Shown here: in pieces, positions 45,793-55,080 of the stretch
How the letters are laid out: every line of letters begins with the position of its first letter
Numbering within the stretch: the stretch's first letter is position 1
Source: Acidaminococcus fermentans DSM 20731
GTDB taxonomy: Bacteria; Bacillota; Negativicutes; Acidaminococcales; Acidaminococcaceae
Direction of reading: 5' to 3'
Length of the DNA: 64,000 bases
Assembly: GCF_000025305.1 (NCBI RefSeq)
Contig: NC_013740.1
Coordinates: 1,054,001 to 1,118,000 of the forward strand
The notes under the pieces: model-generated
Seen by the model: the letters and a program-made list of their open reading frames with translations, nothing else
Database searches by the model: none
What the model was told of the DNA's origin: nothing
Made by a program: the position numbers and the translations under genes

Positions 45793-46017
45793 GTGGCTTT
45801 GGATATATTGATGGTTCTTGATGTGATTGTGAGCATCCTGATGATCGGTTCCATCCTGCTCCAGTCCGGCAAAAGCGCCGGGTTCAGCGGTCTGGGCGGG
45901 GGAGAATCCCTGTTCGGCGGCAAACCTACGGACATGGATGAAGCACTGGCACGGATCACCGTGGTGCTGGGGCTGGTTTTTGCGGTCATCAACGTGGCAA
46001 TTGCCCGCCTGCAGTAA
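45793..46017 (+). CDS. secG: Protein translocase subunit SecG
   Basis: 74 residues with two membrane helices (LDILMVLDVIVSILMIGSILL and ARITVVLGLVFAVINVAIA) separated by the glycine-rich loop SGLGGGESLFGG typical of SecG, a non-essential helper of the SecYE channel. I choose GTG 45793 because GGAGGG lies eight bases upstream; the GTG at 45778 precedes that site. Followed by esterase and rnr, a common Firmicute order (secG-estA-rnr-smpB). Confidence 0.9.
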   Translation: MALDILMVLDVIVSILMIGSILLQSGKSAGFSGLGGGESLFGGKPTDMDEALARITVVLGLVFAVINVAIARLQ

Positions 46018-46101
46018 GCAATTAAAGAACGTTCATACATTTCACAGTGGCATTGCCTGGCAGGGTAATGCCATTTTTGCTATGGGGAAGGAGGGGAGAC
46101 C

Positions 46102-46836
46102 ATGCTCCAGGGAGCGGAACCGTATTTCTGGCCCGGGACCCGGGGAAAAGGGGTGCTGCTGGTCCATGGGTTCACCGGCAGTCCGTCGGAACTGCGGGAA
46201 CTGGGAGAAATCCTGCACCGGAAAGGGTATACGGTGGAAGGCCTTCTCCTGAAGGGCCACGGGACGGATCCCCGGGACCTGCTGGAGGCAAAAGCGGAAC
46301 AGTGGGAGGAACAGGTGCGCCAGGGTGTGGCCCATCTGAAGGAAACCTGTGCCCAGGTGACGGTGATCGGTCTTTCCATGGGAGGGCTCCTGGCTTTGTA
46401 CGCCGGGGCGGCAACGTCCGCAGACAAACTGGTGGTGATTTCCACCCCCATCTATCTGTACGACTGGCGGGTGTACTTCCTGTGGCTGGCGGACCGGCTG
46501 CCCTACTGGGCCATTCCCAAGCGTCCCCGGACCATCGACGCTCCGGCCCGGTACAATGTGGCCTACCGGTGCATGCCCATCAAAGGGGTCCATCAGCTGG
46601 TGCGGCTGCTTCAGGCGGTGAAACGGTCCTGGCTGCCCCGGGTGCGGCAGCCCCTGCTGATCATCCAGTCCAGGACGGACCACACGGTGCGGCCGGAAAG
46701 CGCATCCTATATCGAAGAACATGCGGCGTCGGCCCGGAAACAGGTGCTGTGGGTGCCCCAGGCCCGGCATGTGATGACATTATACAAAGGCCGGCAGGCC
46801 ATTTATGCTGCCATTGAGGCCTTTTTGGAGGAATAG
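46102..46836 (+). CDS. Carboxylesterase, Est30-like alpha/beta hydrolase
   Basis: 244 residues. Oxyanion motif LLVHGFTGSPSE, nucleophile elbow GLSMGG, Asp in QSRTDHTV, and His in QARHVMTL. This is the small monomeric carboxylesterase usually encoded between secG and rnr in Firmicutes. GGAGGGGAG upstream. Confidence 0.88.
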   Translation: MLQGAEPYFWPGTRGKGVLLVHGFTGSPSELRELGEILHRKGYTVEGLLLKGHGTDPRDLLEAKAEQWEEQVRQGVAHLKETCAQVTVIGLSMGGLLALYAGAATSADKLVVISTPIYLYDWRVYFLWLADRLPYWAIPKRPRTIDAPARYNVAYRCMPIKGVHQLVRLLQAVKRSWLPRVRQPLLIIQSRTDHTVRPESASYIEEHAASARKQVLWVPQARHVMTLYKGRQAIYAAIEAFLEE

Positions 46837-46840
46837 AGAT

Positions 46841-47242
46841 ATGGAAAACAACAGAGATACCATGTGTTTCGGCTGCGGGAAGGACAACCCCATGGGGCTG
46901 CATCTCCATTTCCGCACGGACGAAAACGGCTGCTACACCAGTTTCGTGCCCCAGCCGGTGCACCAGAGCTATGACGGCCGGATGCACGGGGGGCTGATCT
47001 CCACCCTGCTGGACGAAACCATGGGCAATTATCCCTACATGTATGAACACAAGGTGGCCTACACGGCCCGGCTGGAAGTCCGCTTCCGGCAGCCGGTGCG
47101 CATCGGGGAACGGATCGATGTGATCACCAAAGTGAAACGGAGAAAGGGAATGCTGCTGGAAATGACCGGCCAGGTGATCCGGGAAGACGGTACCGTGGCG
47201 GCTGAAGCGGACGGCAAGCTGATGTACGAGGAGAGAGCATGA
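46841..47242 (+). CDS. PaaI-family hotdog thioesterase
   Basis: 133 residues from ATG 46841 (TTGGAGG about 12 bases upstream). The N-terminal CFGCGKDNPMGLHLHF motif and VHQSYDGRMHGGLISTLLDE, with the catalytic Asp/Glu in LDETMG, fit the PaaI/hotdog thioesterases that hydrolyse acyl-CoA. Overlaps rnr by four bases. Confidence 0.85.
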   Translation: MENNRDTMCFGCGKDNPMGLHLHFRTDENGCYTSFVPQPVHQSYDGRMHGGLISTLLDETMGNYPYMYEHKVAYTARLEVRFRQPVRIGERIDVITKVKRRKGMLLEMTGQVIREDGTVAAEADGKLMYEERA

Positions 47243-49710
47243 CAAATACAGAAATGGAAACCAAGATCCTGGGGTATATGAAGGAACACCCCACGGCTCC
47301 CTTGTCCGCCGATGAACTGCTCCAGGCCCTGACCCTGGAAGGGGCGGACCTGAAACTGTTCTGGACAGTGATGAAGGAGCTGGAAGACCGGGGCCAGGTG
47401 ATCAAGACCCGGTTCAACATCTATGGGCTGCCGGCGGCCATGGGTCTGGTGGTGGGCCGCTGCCAGGTGACCAGCAAGGGCTTTGCCTTTGTGATCCCGG
47501 AAGAAAAGACGGAAGACGGGGATCTGTTCATCCCGGCCAGCAGCCTCAGCGGCGCCATGGACGGGGATACGGTGATCGCCCGGGTGATGCAGAGCGGCTA
47601 TGATGACCGGCAGGAAGGAAAGATCATCCGGATCCTGAACCGGGCCCATCACAAACTGGTGGGGACCTTCAGCAAATCCGGGGAATTCGGCTTCGTGATC
47701 CCGGACAACAAACGGGTGGGACGGGACATCTATGTGCGCCGGAAAGACTTCAACGGGGCCCGGGACAAGGAAAAGGTGGTGGTGGAGATCACCACCTGGC
47801 CGGACGAACGGCGGAACGCGGAAGGGAAGATCGTGGAGATCCTGGGGAAACCCGGGGACATCGGTCTGGAAATCCTTTCCATCATCAAGGACAACGACCT
47901 GCCCACCAAATTCCCGGCTCCTGTCCAGGTGGCCGCGGAAAAAGTGGAACAGAAGATCAAAAAGAAGGAAATCCAGAACCGGCTGGACCGGCGGGACTGG
48001 AACATCATCACCATCGACGGAGTGGATTCCAAGGACCTGGATGATGCGGTGTATGTGGAAAAACAGGGGGACAACTATTTCCTGGGGGTCTACATTGCCG
48101 ATGTAAGCTACTATGTGCAGCCCCATTCCGTCCTGGATCAGGAAGCCTATGAACGGGGCACCAGCGTGTACCTGGTGGACCGGGTGCTGCCCATGCTGCC
48201 GGTGGAACTGAGCAACGGCATCTGCAGCCTGAACGAAGGGGAAGACCGGCTGACCATGGCCTGTGAAATGCTCCTGGACGGGAAAACCGGCCGGACCCTT
48301 TCCTTTACCATCGCCCCCTGTGTGATCAACAACCACCATCGGATGAATTATCCCGATGTGCGGGCCATCCTGGTGGACCAGGATGAGGCCCTGCGGGAAA
48401 AATATGCGGACATCGTCCCCATGCTGGAAGACATGGCCCGGCTCCAGCAGGTGCTCCACAAGAAACGGGAACGGCGGGGCGCCATCAACTTCGAGCTGCC
48501 GGAACAGAAGGTGCTGCTGGATGATCAGAAGCATCCGGTGGCCATTGTGAAGCGGGAACGGTCCGTGGCCGAGATGCTCATTGAAGAATTCATGCTGGCC
48601 GCCAACGAAACGGTGGCCGGATTCATGGCCAGACACAAACGGCCTTTCATTTACCGTGTCCACGACCTGCCTGATCCGGAAAAGATCCAGAACCTGGCCA
48701 AACTCATGGCCCTGTTCGGGGTGACCCTGAAGGTGGAAGAAAAGATGCGGCCCAAGGATCTCCAGCGGGCCCTGGACAAGGTGGCCGGAAAACCGGAAGA
48801 GAAGCTGGTTTCCACGGTGGCCCTGCGGAGCATGCGCCAGGCGGTGTACCAGACGGAAAACATCGGCCATTTCGGCCTGGCAGCCCATTTCTATACCCAT
48901 TTCACTTCTCCCATCCGCCGCTATCCGGATCTGATGGTCCACCGGCTCCTGCGCCGTCAGCTGGACGGAGAACGGCTGAGCCGGCAGCAGGCGGAAGAGC
49001 GGACCCAGCGGCTGAGCCTGGTGGCCTCCCATTGTTCCGTGCGGGAACGGGCGGCCATCGACGCGGAGCGGCAGACAGTGGATCTGAAAATGGCCGAATA
49101 CATGGTCCAGTTCGTGGGGAAGGAATTCACCGGGACCATTTCCGGGGTTTCCTCCTTTGGCTTCTTCGTGGAACTGGACAACGGGGTGGAAGGACTGGTC
49201 CATGTGTCCAGCCTGAACGATGACTATTATGACTATATCGAGGGCCAGTATGCCCTGATCGGCCAGCATCTGGGCCACCGGTACCGGCTGGGGGACCAGG
49301 TGGATATCCAGGTGCTCCAGGTGGATGTGGCGGAGCGGAAGATTGATTTTGTCCTGGCCGGACTGGCGCCGGAAGCGGCGGATCAGATGCGCCGGGAACT
49401 GGGACGTCAGAAAAAGACCAAGACCGGCATTGCCACCGGGAAGCTGCGGAATGACACCACCGGCCGGAAATCCGGGGAACGGAAGGAATCCGGGAAGAAA
49501 AACAGCCGGGGCGGACGCCGGAAAAAGAAGAAGAACGGCTCCCCCAGACAAAACGGGACCGGACTGAGCCAATTGGTGCCCCAGGAAACGACTCCTGCAG
49601 GGGAAAGCGGAAAAAAGAAGAAAAACAACCGCCGGCGGCGGAGAAGAAGGGATCGGAAACATGGAAAAACCAGTGAAGGCAATCGCAGAAAACCGGAAAG
49701 CCAGGCATGA
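47239..49710 (+). CDS. rnr: Ribonuclease R
   Basis: 823-residue 3'-5' exoribonuclease that degrades structured RNA and helps clear mRNA during trans-translation. An N-terminal winged helix (about 1-70), cold-shock domains, the RNB catalytic core with [17 protein letters not shown] and the later [20 protein letters not shown], and an S1 domain ([24 protein letters not shown], about 630-710) are visible. The last ~80 residues form a very basic Lys/Arg-rich tail. The stop lies 50 bases inside smpB. Confidence 0.96.
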   Translation: MTNTEMETKILGYMKEHPTAPLSADELLQALTLEGADLKLFWTVMKELEDRGQVIKTRFNIYGLPAAMGLVVGRCQVTSKGFAFVIPEEKTEDGDLFIPASSLSGAMDGDTVIARVMQSGYDDRQEGKIIRILNRAHHKLVGTFSKSGEFGFVIPDNKRVGRDIYVRRKDFNGARDKEKVVVEITTWPDERRNAEGKIVEILGKPGDIGLEILSIIKDNDLPTKFPAPVQVAAEKVEQKIKKKEIQNRLDRRDWNIITIDGVDSKDLDDAVYVEKQGDNYFLGVYIADVSYYVQPHSVLDQEAYERGTSVYLVDRVLPMLPVELSNGICSLNEGEDRLTMACEMLLDGKTGRTLSFTIAPCVINNHHRMNYPDVRAILVDQDEALREKYADIVPMLEDMARLQQVLHKKRERRGAINFELPEQKVLLDDQKHPVAIVKRERSVAEMLIEEFMLAANETVAGFMARHKRPFIYRVHDLPDPEKIQNLAKLMALFGVTLKVEEKMRPKDLQRALDKVAGKPEEKLVSTVALRSMRQAVYQTENIGHFGLAAHFYTHFTSPIRRYPDLMVHRLLRRQLDGERLSRQQAEERTQRLSLVASHCSVRERAAIDAERQTVDLKMAEYMVQFVGKEFTGTISGVSSFGFFVELDNGVEGLVHVSSLNDDYYDYIEGQYALIGQHLGHRYRLGDQVDIQVLQVDVAERKIDFVLAGLAPEAADQMRRELGRQKKTKTGIATGKLRNDTTGRKSGERKESGKKNSRGGRRKKKKNGSPRQNGTGLSQLVPQETTPAGESGKKKKNNRRRRRRRDRKHGKTSEGNRRKPESQA

Positions 49711-50125
49711 TTACAACATCCACGAAACCTATGAAACCGGCATCGTCCTGACGGGTACGGAGGTGAAATCCCTCCGTCAGGGCAAGGCCAACCTGAAGGA
49801 TTCCTATGCGGCAGTGACCAAATCCGGCGAAGTGTACCTGTACAACCTGCACATCAGTCCCTACGAACACGGGAACCGGTTCAATGTGGACCCGCTCCGG
49901 GACCGGAAACTGCTGATGCATAAACGGGAAATCCAGAAGCTGATCGGAAAGACCCGGGAAAAGGGATTCACCCTGGTGCCCCTGCAGCTGTATTTCAGCC
50001 ACGGACTGGTGAAATGCAAGCTGGCCCTGGCTACCGGGAAAAAGCTCTATGACAAGCGCCAGGCCATGGCGGACCGGGCGGCCAAGCGGGACATGGACCG
50101 GGCCATGAAGGAAAGGAACCGGTGA
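49661..50125 (+). CDS. smpB: SsrA-binding protein
   Basis: 154 residues. SmpB binds tmRNA and brings it to stalled ribosomes. [38 protein letters not shown] and the C-terminal [11 protein letters not shown] tail are canonical. Its first 50 bases overlap the rnr 3' end in another frame. The tmRNA gene itself is not seen nearby. Confidence 0.96.
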   Translation: MEKPVKAIAENRKARHDYNIHETYETGIVLTGTEVKSLRQGKANLKDSYAAVTKSGEVYLYNLHISPYEHGNRFNVDPLRDRKLLMHKREIQKLIGKTREKGFTLVPLQLYFSHGLVKCKLALATGKKLYDKRQAMADRAAKRDMDRAMKERNR

Positions 50126-50171
50126 TTTCCACAAAATTTTCAATCAATTTGTATACAAAATACGAAAAACA

Positions 50172-50200
50172 TTGGAAAAATCTTTTTTCCATGCTACAAT
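50172..50200 (+). promoter_or_regulatory. hgdH promoter
   Basis: TTGGAA (50172-50177), 17-base spacer, TACAAT (50195-50200); AGGAGG (50261-50266) precedes the start. Confidence 0.7.
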
Positions 50201-50273
50201 GTAGTCAGCGGGCAGACGGAAGCATATTCCGGATTGCCCAAATTGTGTGTTTCCCATTATAGGAGGTATTGCT

Positions 50274-51269
50274 ATGAAGGTTTTATGTTATGGTGTAAGA
50301 GATGTAGAACTGCCGATTTTTGAAGCCTGCAACAAAGAATTTGGTTACGACATCAAATGTGTCCCTGATTATCTGAACACGAAAGAAACCGCCGAAATGG
50401 CTGCTGGCTTTGATGCGGTTATCCTGCGCGGCAACTGCTTCGCCAATAAACAGAACCTGGACATTTACAAAAAACTGGGCGTAAAATACATCCTGACCCG
50501 TACCGCCGGCACGGATCATATCGATAAGGAATATGCCAAGGAACTGGGCTTCCCCATGGCTTTCGTTCCCCGTTATTCCCCCAACGCCATTGCTGAACTG
50601 GCTGTAACCCAGGCCATGATGCTGCTGCGTCATACCGCTTACACCACTTCCCGCACTGCCAAGAAGAACTTCAAGGTTGATGCCTTCATGTTCTCCAAAG
50701 AAGTCCGCAACTGCACCGTGGGTGTTGTTGGTCTGGGCCGGATCGGCCGTGTGGCTGCCCAGATCTTCCATGGCATGGGCGCTACCGTTATCGGGGAAGA
50801 CGTTTTCGAAATCAAAGGGATCGAAGATTACTGCACCCAGGTTTCCCTGGATGAAGTCCTGGAAAAATCCGACATCATCACCATCCATGCTCCGTACATC
50901 AAAGAAAACGGCGCTGTGGTTACCCGCGATTTCTTGAAGAAGATGAAAGACGGCGCCATCCTGGTGAACTGCGCTCGCGGCCAGCTGGTTGACACCGAAG
51001 CTGTCATCGAAGCTGTGGAAAGCGGTAAACTGGGCGGCTACGGCTGCGACGTTCTGGATGGGGAAGCCAGCGTATTCGGCAAGGATCTGGAAGGCCAGAA
51101 ACTGGAAAATCCGCTGTTCGAAAAACTGGTTGACCTGTATCCCAGAGTCCTGATCACCCCGCATCTGGGCTCCTACACCGACGAAGCCGTAAAGAACATG
51201 GTGGAAGTTTCCTACCAGAACCTGAAAGATCTGGCTGAAACCGGCGACTGCCCCAACAAGATCAAATAA
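50274..51269 (+). CDS. hgdH: (R)-2-hydroxyglutarate dehydrogenase
   Basis: 331 residues, D-2-hydroxyacid dehydrogenase family. It reduces 2-oxoglutarate to (R)-2-hydroxyglutarate with NADH, an early step in glutamate fermentation by the hydroxyglutarate pathway. NAD fold [20 protein letters not shown], active-site Arg in [10 protein letters not shown], and His in [11 protein letters not shown]. Length and N-terminus ([20 protein letters not shown]) match the Acidaminococcus fermentans enzyme as I remember it. Highly expressed codon style; monocistronic with its own promoter and terminator. Confidence 0.92.
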
Positions 51270-51283
51270 TTTTGCTCCTTCCC

Positions 51284-51316
51284 AAGGGTGCTGCAGTCCG
51301 TGCAGCACCCTTTTTT
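51284..51316 (+). terminator. Terminator after hgdH
   Basis: Stem AAGGGTGCTGCA / TGCAGCACCCTT with loop GTCCG and a six-T tail. Confidence 0.95.
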
Positions 51317-51365
51317 CGTGCTATAATAAGGAAAATATGGGAGTTTGGGAAAGAAGGGATTTTCC

Positions 51366-52838
51366 GTGCTGGATAAAATCGATCTGAAGACGAAAATTTC
51401 CAAAGAAGAATATACAAAGCGGATGGAAGAGGAAGAAAACCGCCTGGGCTTTCTCCAGCGGGCAGTCCGGGATGCCAGAATCCCGGTAATTATCCTGTTT
51501 GAAGGTTTCCGGGCGTCCTGGCGGAGCCAGCTGATCAGCAAGGTGATCCATGCCCTGGACCCCCGGGGATTCCGGGTGTTTTCCTCGTCCAAGACCACGG
51601 AAAGGCAGAAAGAAAGCCCGTTCTTTCTCCAGTTCTGGAAGGAACTGCCGCCGGCGGGACAGATCACCATCCATCACCGGGCCTGGTATTTCCTGCGGAA
51701 TGAACATGCAGTGGGAGATCCGGATGAAGCTTCGGAATGGTATGATGTAAGTTTTGATGAAATCAACCATTTTGAAAAGGAACTGGTCCAGGGCGGCTGT
51801 GTGCTGATAAAGATCTTCACCCACATCTCCAAAAAGAAGCAGAAGGAGAATATGGAAAAAGGACAGGAAACCATGGGCAGCCGGTGGGAAAAACTGACCC
51901 CCGGAGGCATCGAGGGTATCGACTACAACGCCTACCGGGATGTGTATGAAACCATGCTGACCGCCACCAATACGGACCTGGCTCCCTGGCACATCGTTCC
52001 CATGGAGGACAAGCGCACCGGGACGGAAGCGGTGTTCCGGGTCCTGATCACCGCCCTGGAAGAAGCCCTGAAGGACCGGCAGCGGCCGGTGGATCCGGAA
52101 AAAGGACCGGCCAAAGACCTGACCATCCCGGATATCCTTTCCACCTATACCCCCTATCAGCCCATGGAACAGGAAGAATACAGCAAGAAGCTGAAAAAAT
52201 ACCAGAAACGGCTGGAAGAACTCCAGTTTGAACTGGCCAAACGGAAAATCAGCACCATTGTGGCCTTTGAAGGCCAGGATGCCGGAGGCAAGGGCGGCGC
52301 CATCAAGAGGCTGTCGGAATCCTTCGATCCCCTGGGCTACCGGGTGAATCCGGTGAGCGCCCCCAATGAATGGGAAAAGCAGTTCCATTATCTGTGGCGG
52401 TTCTGGACCAAAATCCCGGCCCCGGGAGAAATCGCTATTTTCGACCGGACCTGGTATGGCCGGGTGCTGGTGGAACGGGTGGAAGGCTTTGCCAAGATCA
52501 GCGAATGGCGCCGGGCCTACGAGGAAATCAACGATATGGAGGCCCAGTGGGTGAAACAGGGGATCATCGTCCAGAAGTTCTGGATGCAGATCGATCCGGA
52601 GGAACAGCTGAAACGGTTCCAGGCCCGGGAAAACGATCCCAACAAAACCTGGAAGATCACCCCGGAAGACTGGCGGAACCGGGACAAATGGGATGCCTAT
52701 GTGGATGCGGTGAACGAAATGCTCTATCGGACGGACACCAAAGAGGCGCCCTGGACGGTGGTGGAAGCCAACAACAAACTGTATGCCCGGCTGAAAGTCC
52801 TGGAAACCATGATCCATCGGATGGAAGCGGTGCTTTAA
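51366..52838 (+). CDS. pap: Polyphosphate:AMP phosphotransferase (tandem PPK2 domains)
   Basis: 490 residues with two PPK2 domains. The C-terminal one (about 280-490) has a full Walker A, FEGQDAGGKGGAIKR, the lid region DRTWYGRVLVERVEGF, and is the active half; it transfers phosphate from polyphosphate to AMP to make ADP. The N-terminal one (about 30-230) has a degraded Walker A, FEGFRASWRSQL. I prefer GTG 51366, seven bases after AGAAGGGA; a TTG at 51345 is the longer alternative. A TATAAT lies at 51322-51327. Confidence 0.9.
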   Translation: MLDKIDLKTKISKEEYTKRMEEEENRLGFLQRAVRDARIPVIILFEGFRASWRSQLISKVIHALDPRGFRVFSSSKTTERQKESPFFLQFWKELPPAGQITIHHRAWYFLRNEHAVGDPDEASEWYDVSFDEINHFEKELVQGGCVLIKIFTHISKKKQKENMEKGQETMGSRWEKLTPGGIEGIDYNAYRDVYETMLTATNTDLAPWHIVPMEDKRTGTEAVFRVLITALEEALKDRQRPVDPEKGPAKDLTIPDILSTYTPYQPMEQEEYSKKLKKYQKRLEELQFELAKRKISTIVAFEGQDAGGKGGAIKRLSESFDPLGYRVNPVSAPNEWEKQFHYLWRFWTKIPAPGEIAIFDRTWYGRVLVERVEGFAKISEWRRAYEEINDMEAQWVKQGIIVQKFWMQIDPEEQLKRFQARENDPNKTWKITPEDWRNRDKWDAYVDAVNEMLYRTDTKEAPWTVVEANNKLYARLKVLETMIHRMEAVL

Positions 52839-52840
52839 CG

Positions 52841-52869
52841 TTTACAAACCCGTAAAAAAACAGTACAAT
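52841..52869 (+). promoter_or_regulatory. Promoter of the pgeF-sepF cluster
   Basis: TTTACA (52841-52846), 17-base spacer, TACAAT (52864-52869), just after the polyphosphate gene. Confidence 0.7.
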
Positions 52870-52941
52870 GAAGGTTACTGGAAGTTCTTTCCAGGATTTC
52901 CTGCTGTGCAGGACAGAATTTGACGGAATGAGGTGGGAAAA

Positions 52942-53745
52942 ATGGCTGATTTTGCCTTTGCAGAAGCGGAAGGTGTGGAATGGGGCTGTTTTCCTGCCTG
53001 GGAAAAGTGGGGTGTGGTCCACGGATTCCTGTGCCGGAACGGGGGCTGCAGTCCCCAGTTCCCAGGTGGACTGAACCTGAGTTACAATGTGGGAGATGAC
53101 CGGACCAACGTCCTGGCCAACCGGCAGAAAATGGCGGCGGCCCTGGGTTTTCCTCTGGAACGGGCAGTGGCCTGTCAGCAGGTCCACAGCACCCATGTGG
53201 CGGTGGTAACGGAGAAGGATGCCGGCAAGGGTACCCTGACTCTGGCGGATGCCGTACCGGAAACGGACGGCATGGTGACGGACTGCCGGCGGCTGCCCCT
53301 GTTGATTTCCTATGCGGACTGTGTGCCCATCCTGCTGACGGATACCCGTACAGGAGCAGTGGGCGCTGTCCACGGCGGCTGGCGGGGCAGTGTGGGGAAA
53401 ATCGTCCCCCATGCCCTGGAAGTGATGAAAGAAGCCTTTGGCACCCGGCCCCAGGATGTGGCGGCAGGGATCGGTCCGTCCATCGGTCCCTGCTGTTATG
53501 AAGTGAGCCAGGAAGTGGCGGACCGGGCGGGAGCCTGGCCCGGCTGCCTGACCCCTCACGGACCCGGCCACTGGATGCTGGATCTGTGGCAGCTGAATAC
53601 CCTGGAACTCCTGGAAGCGGGAGTGCCCCGGGAACAGATTTTCCGGGCGGACTGCTGCACCAGCTGCCACAGGGACCGGTTCTTCTCCTACCGGGCAGAA
53701 AAGGGGAAAACAGGCCGCCTGTATGCGGTGATTTATCGAAAATAA
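52942..53745 (+). CDS. pgeF: Peptidoglycan editing factor PgeF (YfiH/YlmD, laccase-domain protein)
   Basis: 267 residues. Metal and active-site residues sit in CQQVHSTHV, YADCVPILL and HGGWRGSVGKIV, with GIGPSIGPCCYEV following; this is the purine nucleoside/peptidoglycan-editing YfiH fold. In Firmicutes the gene (ylmD) opens the ylm cluster next to division genes, as here. ATG 52942 has GAGGTGGG upstream; GTG 52933 overlaps that site. Confidence 0.9.
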   Translation: MADFAFAEAEGVEWGCFPAWEKWGVVHGFLCRNGGCSPQFPGGLNLSYNVGDDRTNVLANRQKMAAALGFPLERAVACQQVHSTHVAVVTEKDAGKGTLTLADAVPETDGMVTDCRRLPLLISYADCVPILLTDTRTGAVGAVHGGWRGSVGKIVPHALEVMKEAFGTRPQDVAAGIGPSIGPCCYEVSQEVADRAGAWPGCLTPHGPGHWMLDLWQLNTLELLEAGVPREQIFRADCCTSCHRDRFFSYRAEKGKTGRLYAVIYRK

Positions 53746-53763
53746 AAGGAGATGGGGAATCCC

Positions 53764-54468
53764 ATGTTACAGGATAAGATTGCAGCGGTGGAGGCCAAAA
53801 TCCAGGAAGCCCTGGCCAACCGGAAGGAGCCCAAGGCAACGGGGGACAAGGTGACCATCCTGGCGGTGACCAAGAATCACCCGGCGGACATCGTCACGGA
53901 AACCCTGGCGGCAGGGCTTACGGAAATCGGGGAAAACCGGGTGCAGGAAGCCATGCACAAGCAGGCGGTGCTGCCCCCTGGGGGCAACTGGCATCTGATC
54001 GGCCATCTGCAGACCAACAAGGCCAGGCATGCGGTGGAGCATTTTGCCCTGATTGAAAGCGTGGACAGCCTGAAGCTGATGGCCCATCTGGAAAAGGCGG
54101 CGGCTGAACTGGACAAGGTCCAGGATGTGCTGCTCCAGATCAACGAGGCGGGAGAAGTGCAGAAAAGCGGCTTCGCTCCGGAGGATTTCCGGGCTGCGGT
54201 TCCGGAACTGAAGAACTATCCCCATATCCGGGTGCGGGGGGTCATGGTGATTGCCCAGGCCACGGACCATGTGGAGGAAACCCGTCCGGTGTTTGCTGCC
54301 GGGTACCGGGATTTCCTGTTTTTACGGGATGCCCTTCCGGACATTCCGGTGGATATCCTTTCCATGGGGATGACCCACGATTACTGGATCGCGGTGGAAG
54401 AAGGAGCCAATGAAGTGCGGGTGGGTTCCGCTCTTTTCGGAGCCCGGGACTATTCATTAAAATTTTAA
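53764..54468 (+). CDS. yggS: YggS/YlmE-family pyridoxal phosphate homeostasis protein
   Basis: 234 residues, single alanine-racemase-like barrel. The PLP lysine is in ILAVTKNHPADIV, followed by GENRVQEAMHK and WHLIGHLQTNKAR; the C-terminal SMGMTHDYWIAVEEGANEVRVGSALFG binds phosphate. It controls free PLP rather than catalysing a reaction. The ATG at 53752 touches the AAAGGAG site, so I take 53764. Second gene of the ylm-like cluster. Confidence 0.93.
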   Translation: MLQDKIAAVEAKIQEALANRKEPKATGDKVTILAVTKNHPADIVTETLAAGLTEIGENRVQEAMHKQAVLPPGGNWHLIGHLQTNKARHAVEHFALIESVDSLKLMAHLEKAAAELDKVQDVLLQINEAGEVQKSGFAPEDFRAAVPELKNYPHIRVRGVMVIAQATDHVEETRPVFAAGYRDFLFLRDALPDIPVDILSMGMTHDYWIAVEEGANEVRVGSALFGARDYSLKF

Positions 54469-54486
54469 ACAGAAATGGTGGATTGT

Positions 54487-55080
54487 ATGAAAAAAATCAG
54501 CAAGCTCTTGGAATATTTTGGCCTGTACAACGGTGACAACCGGCAGGAAGAGGAAGAAACGGCTCCGGCCCCGGAACAGGAGGACAGCAAAGTGGTTCCC
54601 ATGTTCGGCAGCGGCAGCAGTTCCTGGCGGGACAAAAGCTACGAAAAGGACTATGACCGGCCTTACGAAAAAACCTATGACAAACCCTATGACAAGGTGT
54701 TCGACCGGGACTATGACAGCACTCCGGAGGCGCCCAAGGAAGAAGTCTCTTCCAGCCGGACCGGGGACAAGGTGCTTTCCATGCCGGTGAACCGGAGCCC
54801 GGTGAGTGTGGTGGTCATCGAGCCCATCGATTTCAATGATTCCCAGAAAATGGCGGATTACCTGTGCAAGAACCAGCCGGTGGTGATCAATTTCGAAGAT
54901 ACGGATGCGGATGTGCGGAAGCGGATCATCGACTTCATCAGCGGCACCATCTATGCCCTGGACGGGACTCTGCGGAAAATCGGCCGGAACCTGCTGGTAT
55001 GTGCACCTCCCAATGTGGATATCGATACGGAAAACACCAATTTTGGGACGGAAGGGAGCAATGATCCATGGCAAAGATAA
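54487..55080 (+). CDS. sepF: Cell division protein SepF
   Basis: 197 residues. An N-terminal amphipathic membrane anchor (MKKISKLLEYFGLY), a long acidic linker, and the C-terminal SepF domain (about 95-180: EPIDFNDSQKMADYLCKNQP, LDGTLRKIGRNLLVCAPPNV). SepF rings link FtsZ to the membrane. The linker contains an imperfect repeat of Tyr-Asp/Glu-Lys units (SYEKDYDRPYEKTYDK). ATG 54487 has GGTGG upstream; 54475 is an in-frame alternative. Overlaps proC by 13 bases. Confidence 0.92.
   Translation: MKKISKLLEYFGLYNGDNRQEEEETAPAPEQEDSKVVPMFGSGSSSWRDKSYEKDYDRPYEKTYDKPYDKVFDRDYDSTPEAPKEEVSSSRTGDKVLSMPVNRSPVSVVVIEPIDFNDSQKMADYLCKNQPVVINFEDTDADVRKRIIDFISGTIYALDGTLRKIGRNLLVCAPPNVDIDTENTNFGTEGSNDPWQR

Noticed and set aside
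47059-49662. Very long minus-strand open frame (867 codons) opposite rnr
   Set aside because: It mirrors the strongly biased GC-rich codons of rnr. The product is rich in Gly, His, Phe and Pro with no recognisable domain. Similar shadows lie opposite his, nad, gpmI, the response regulator/kinase pair (24107-26662) and etf genes.
50126-50250. Possible tmRNA gene after smpB
   Set aside because: No tRNA-like ends or tag-encoding frame; the stretch is an AT-rich promoter region for hgdH.
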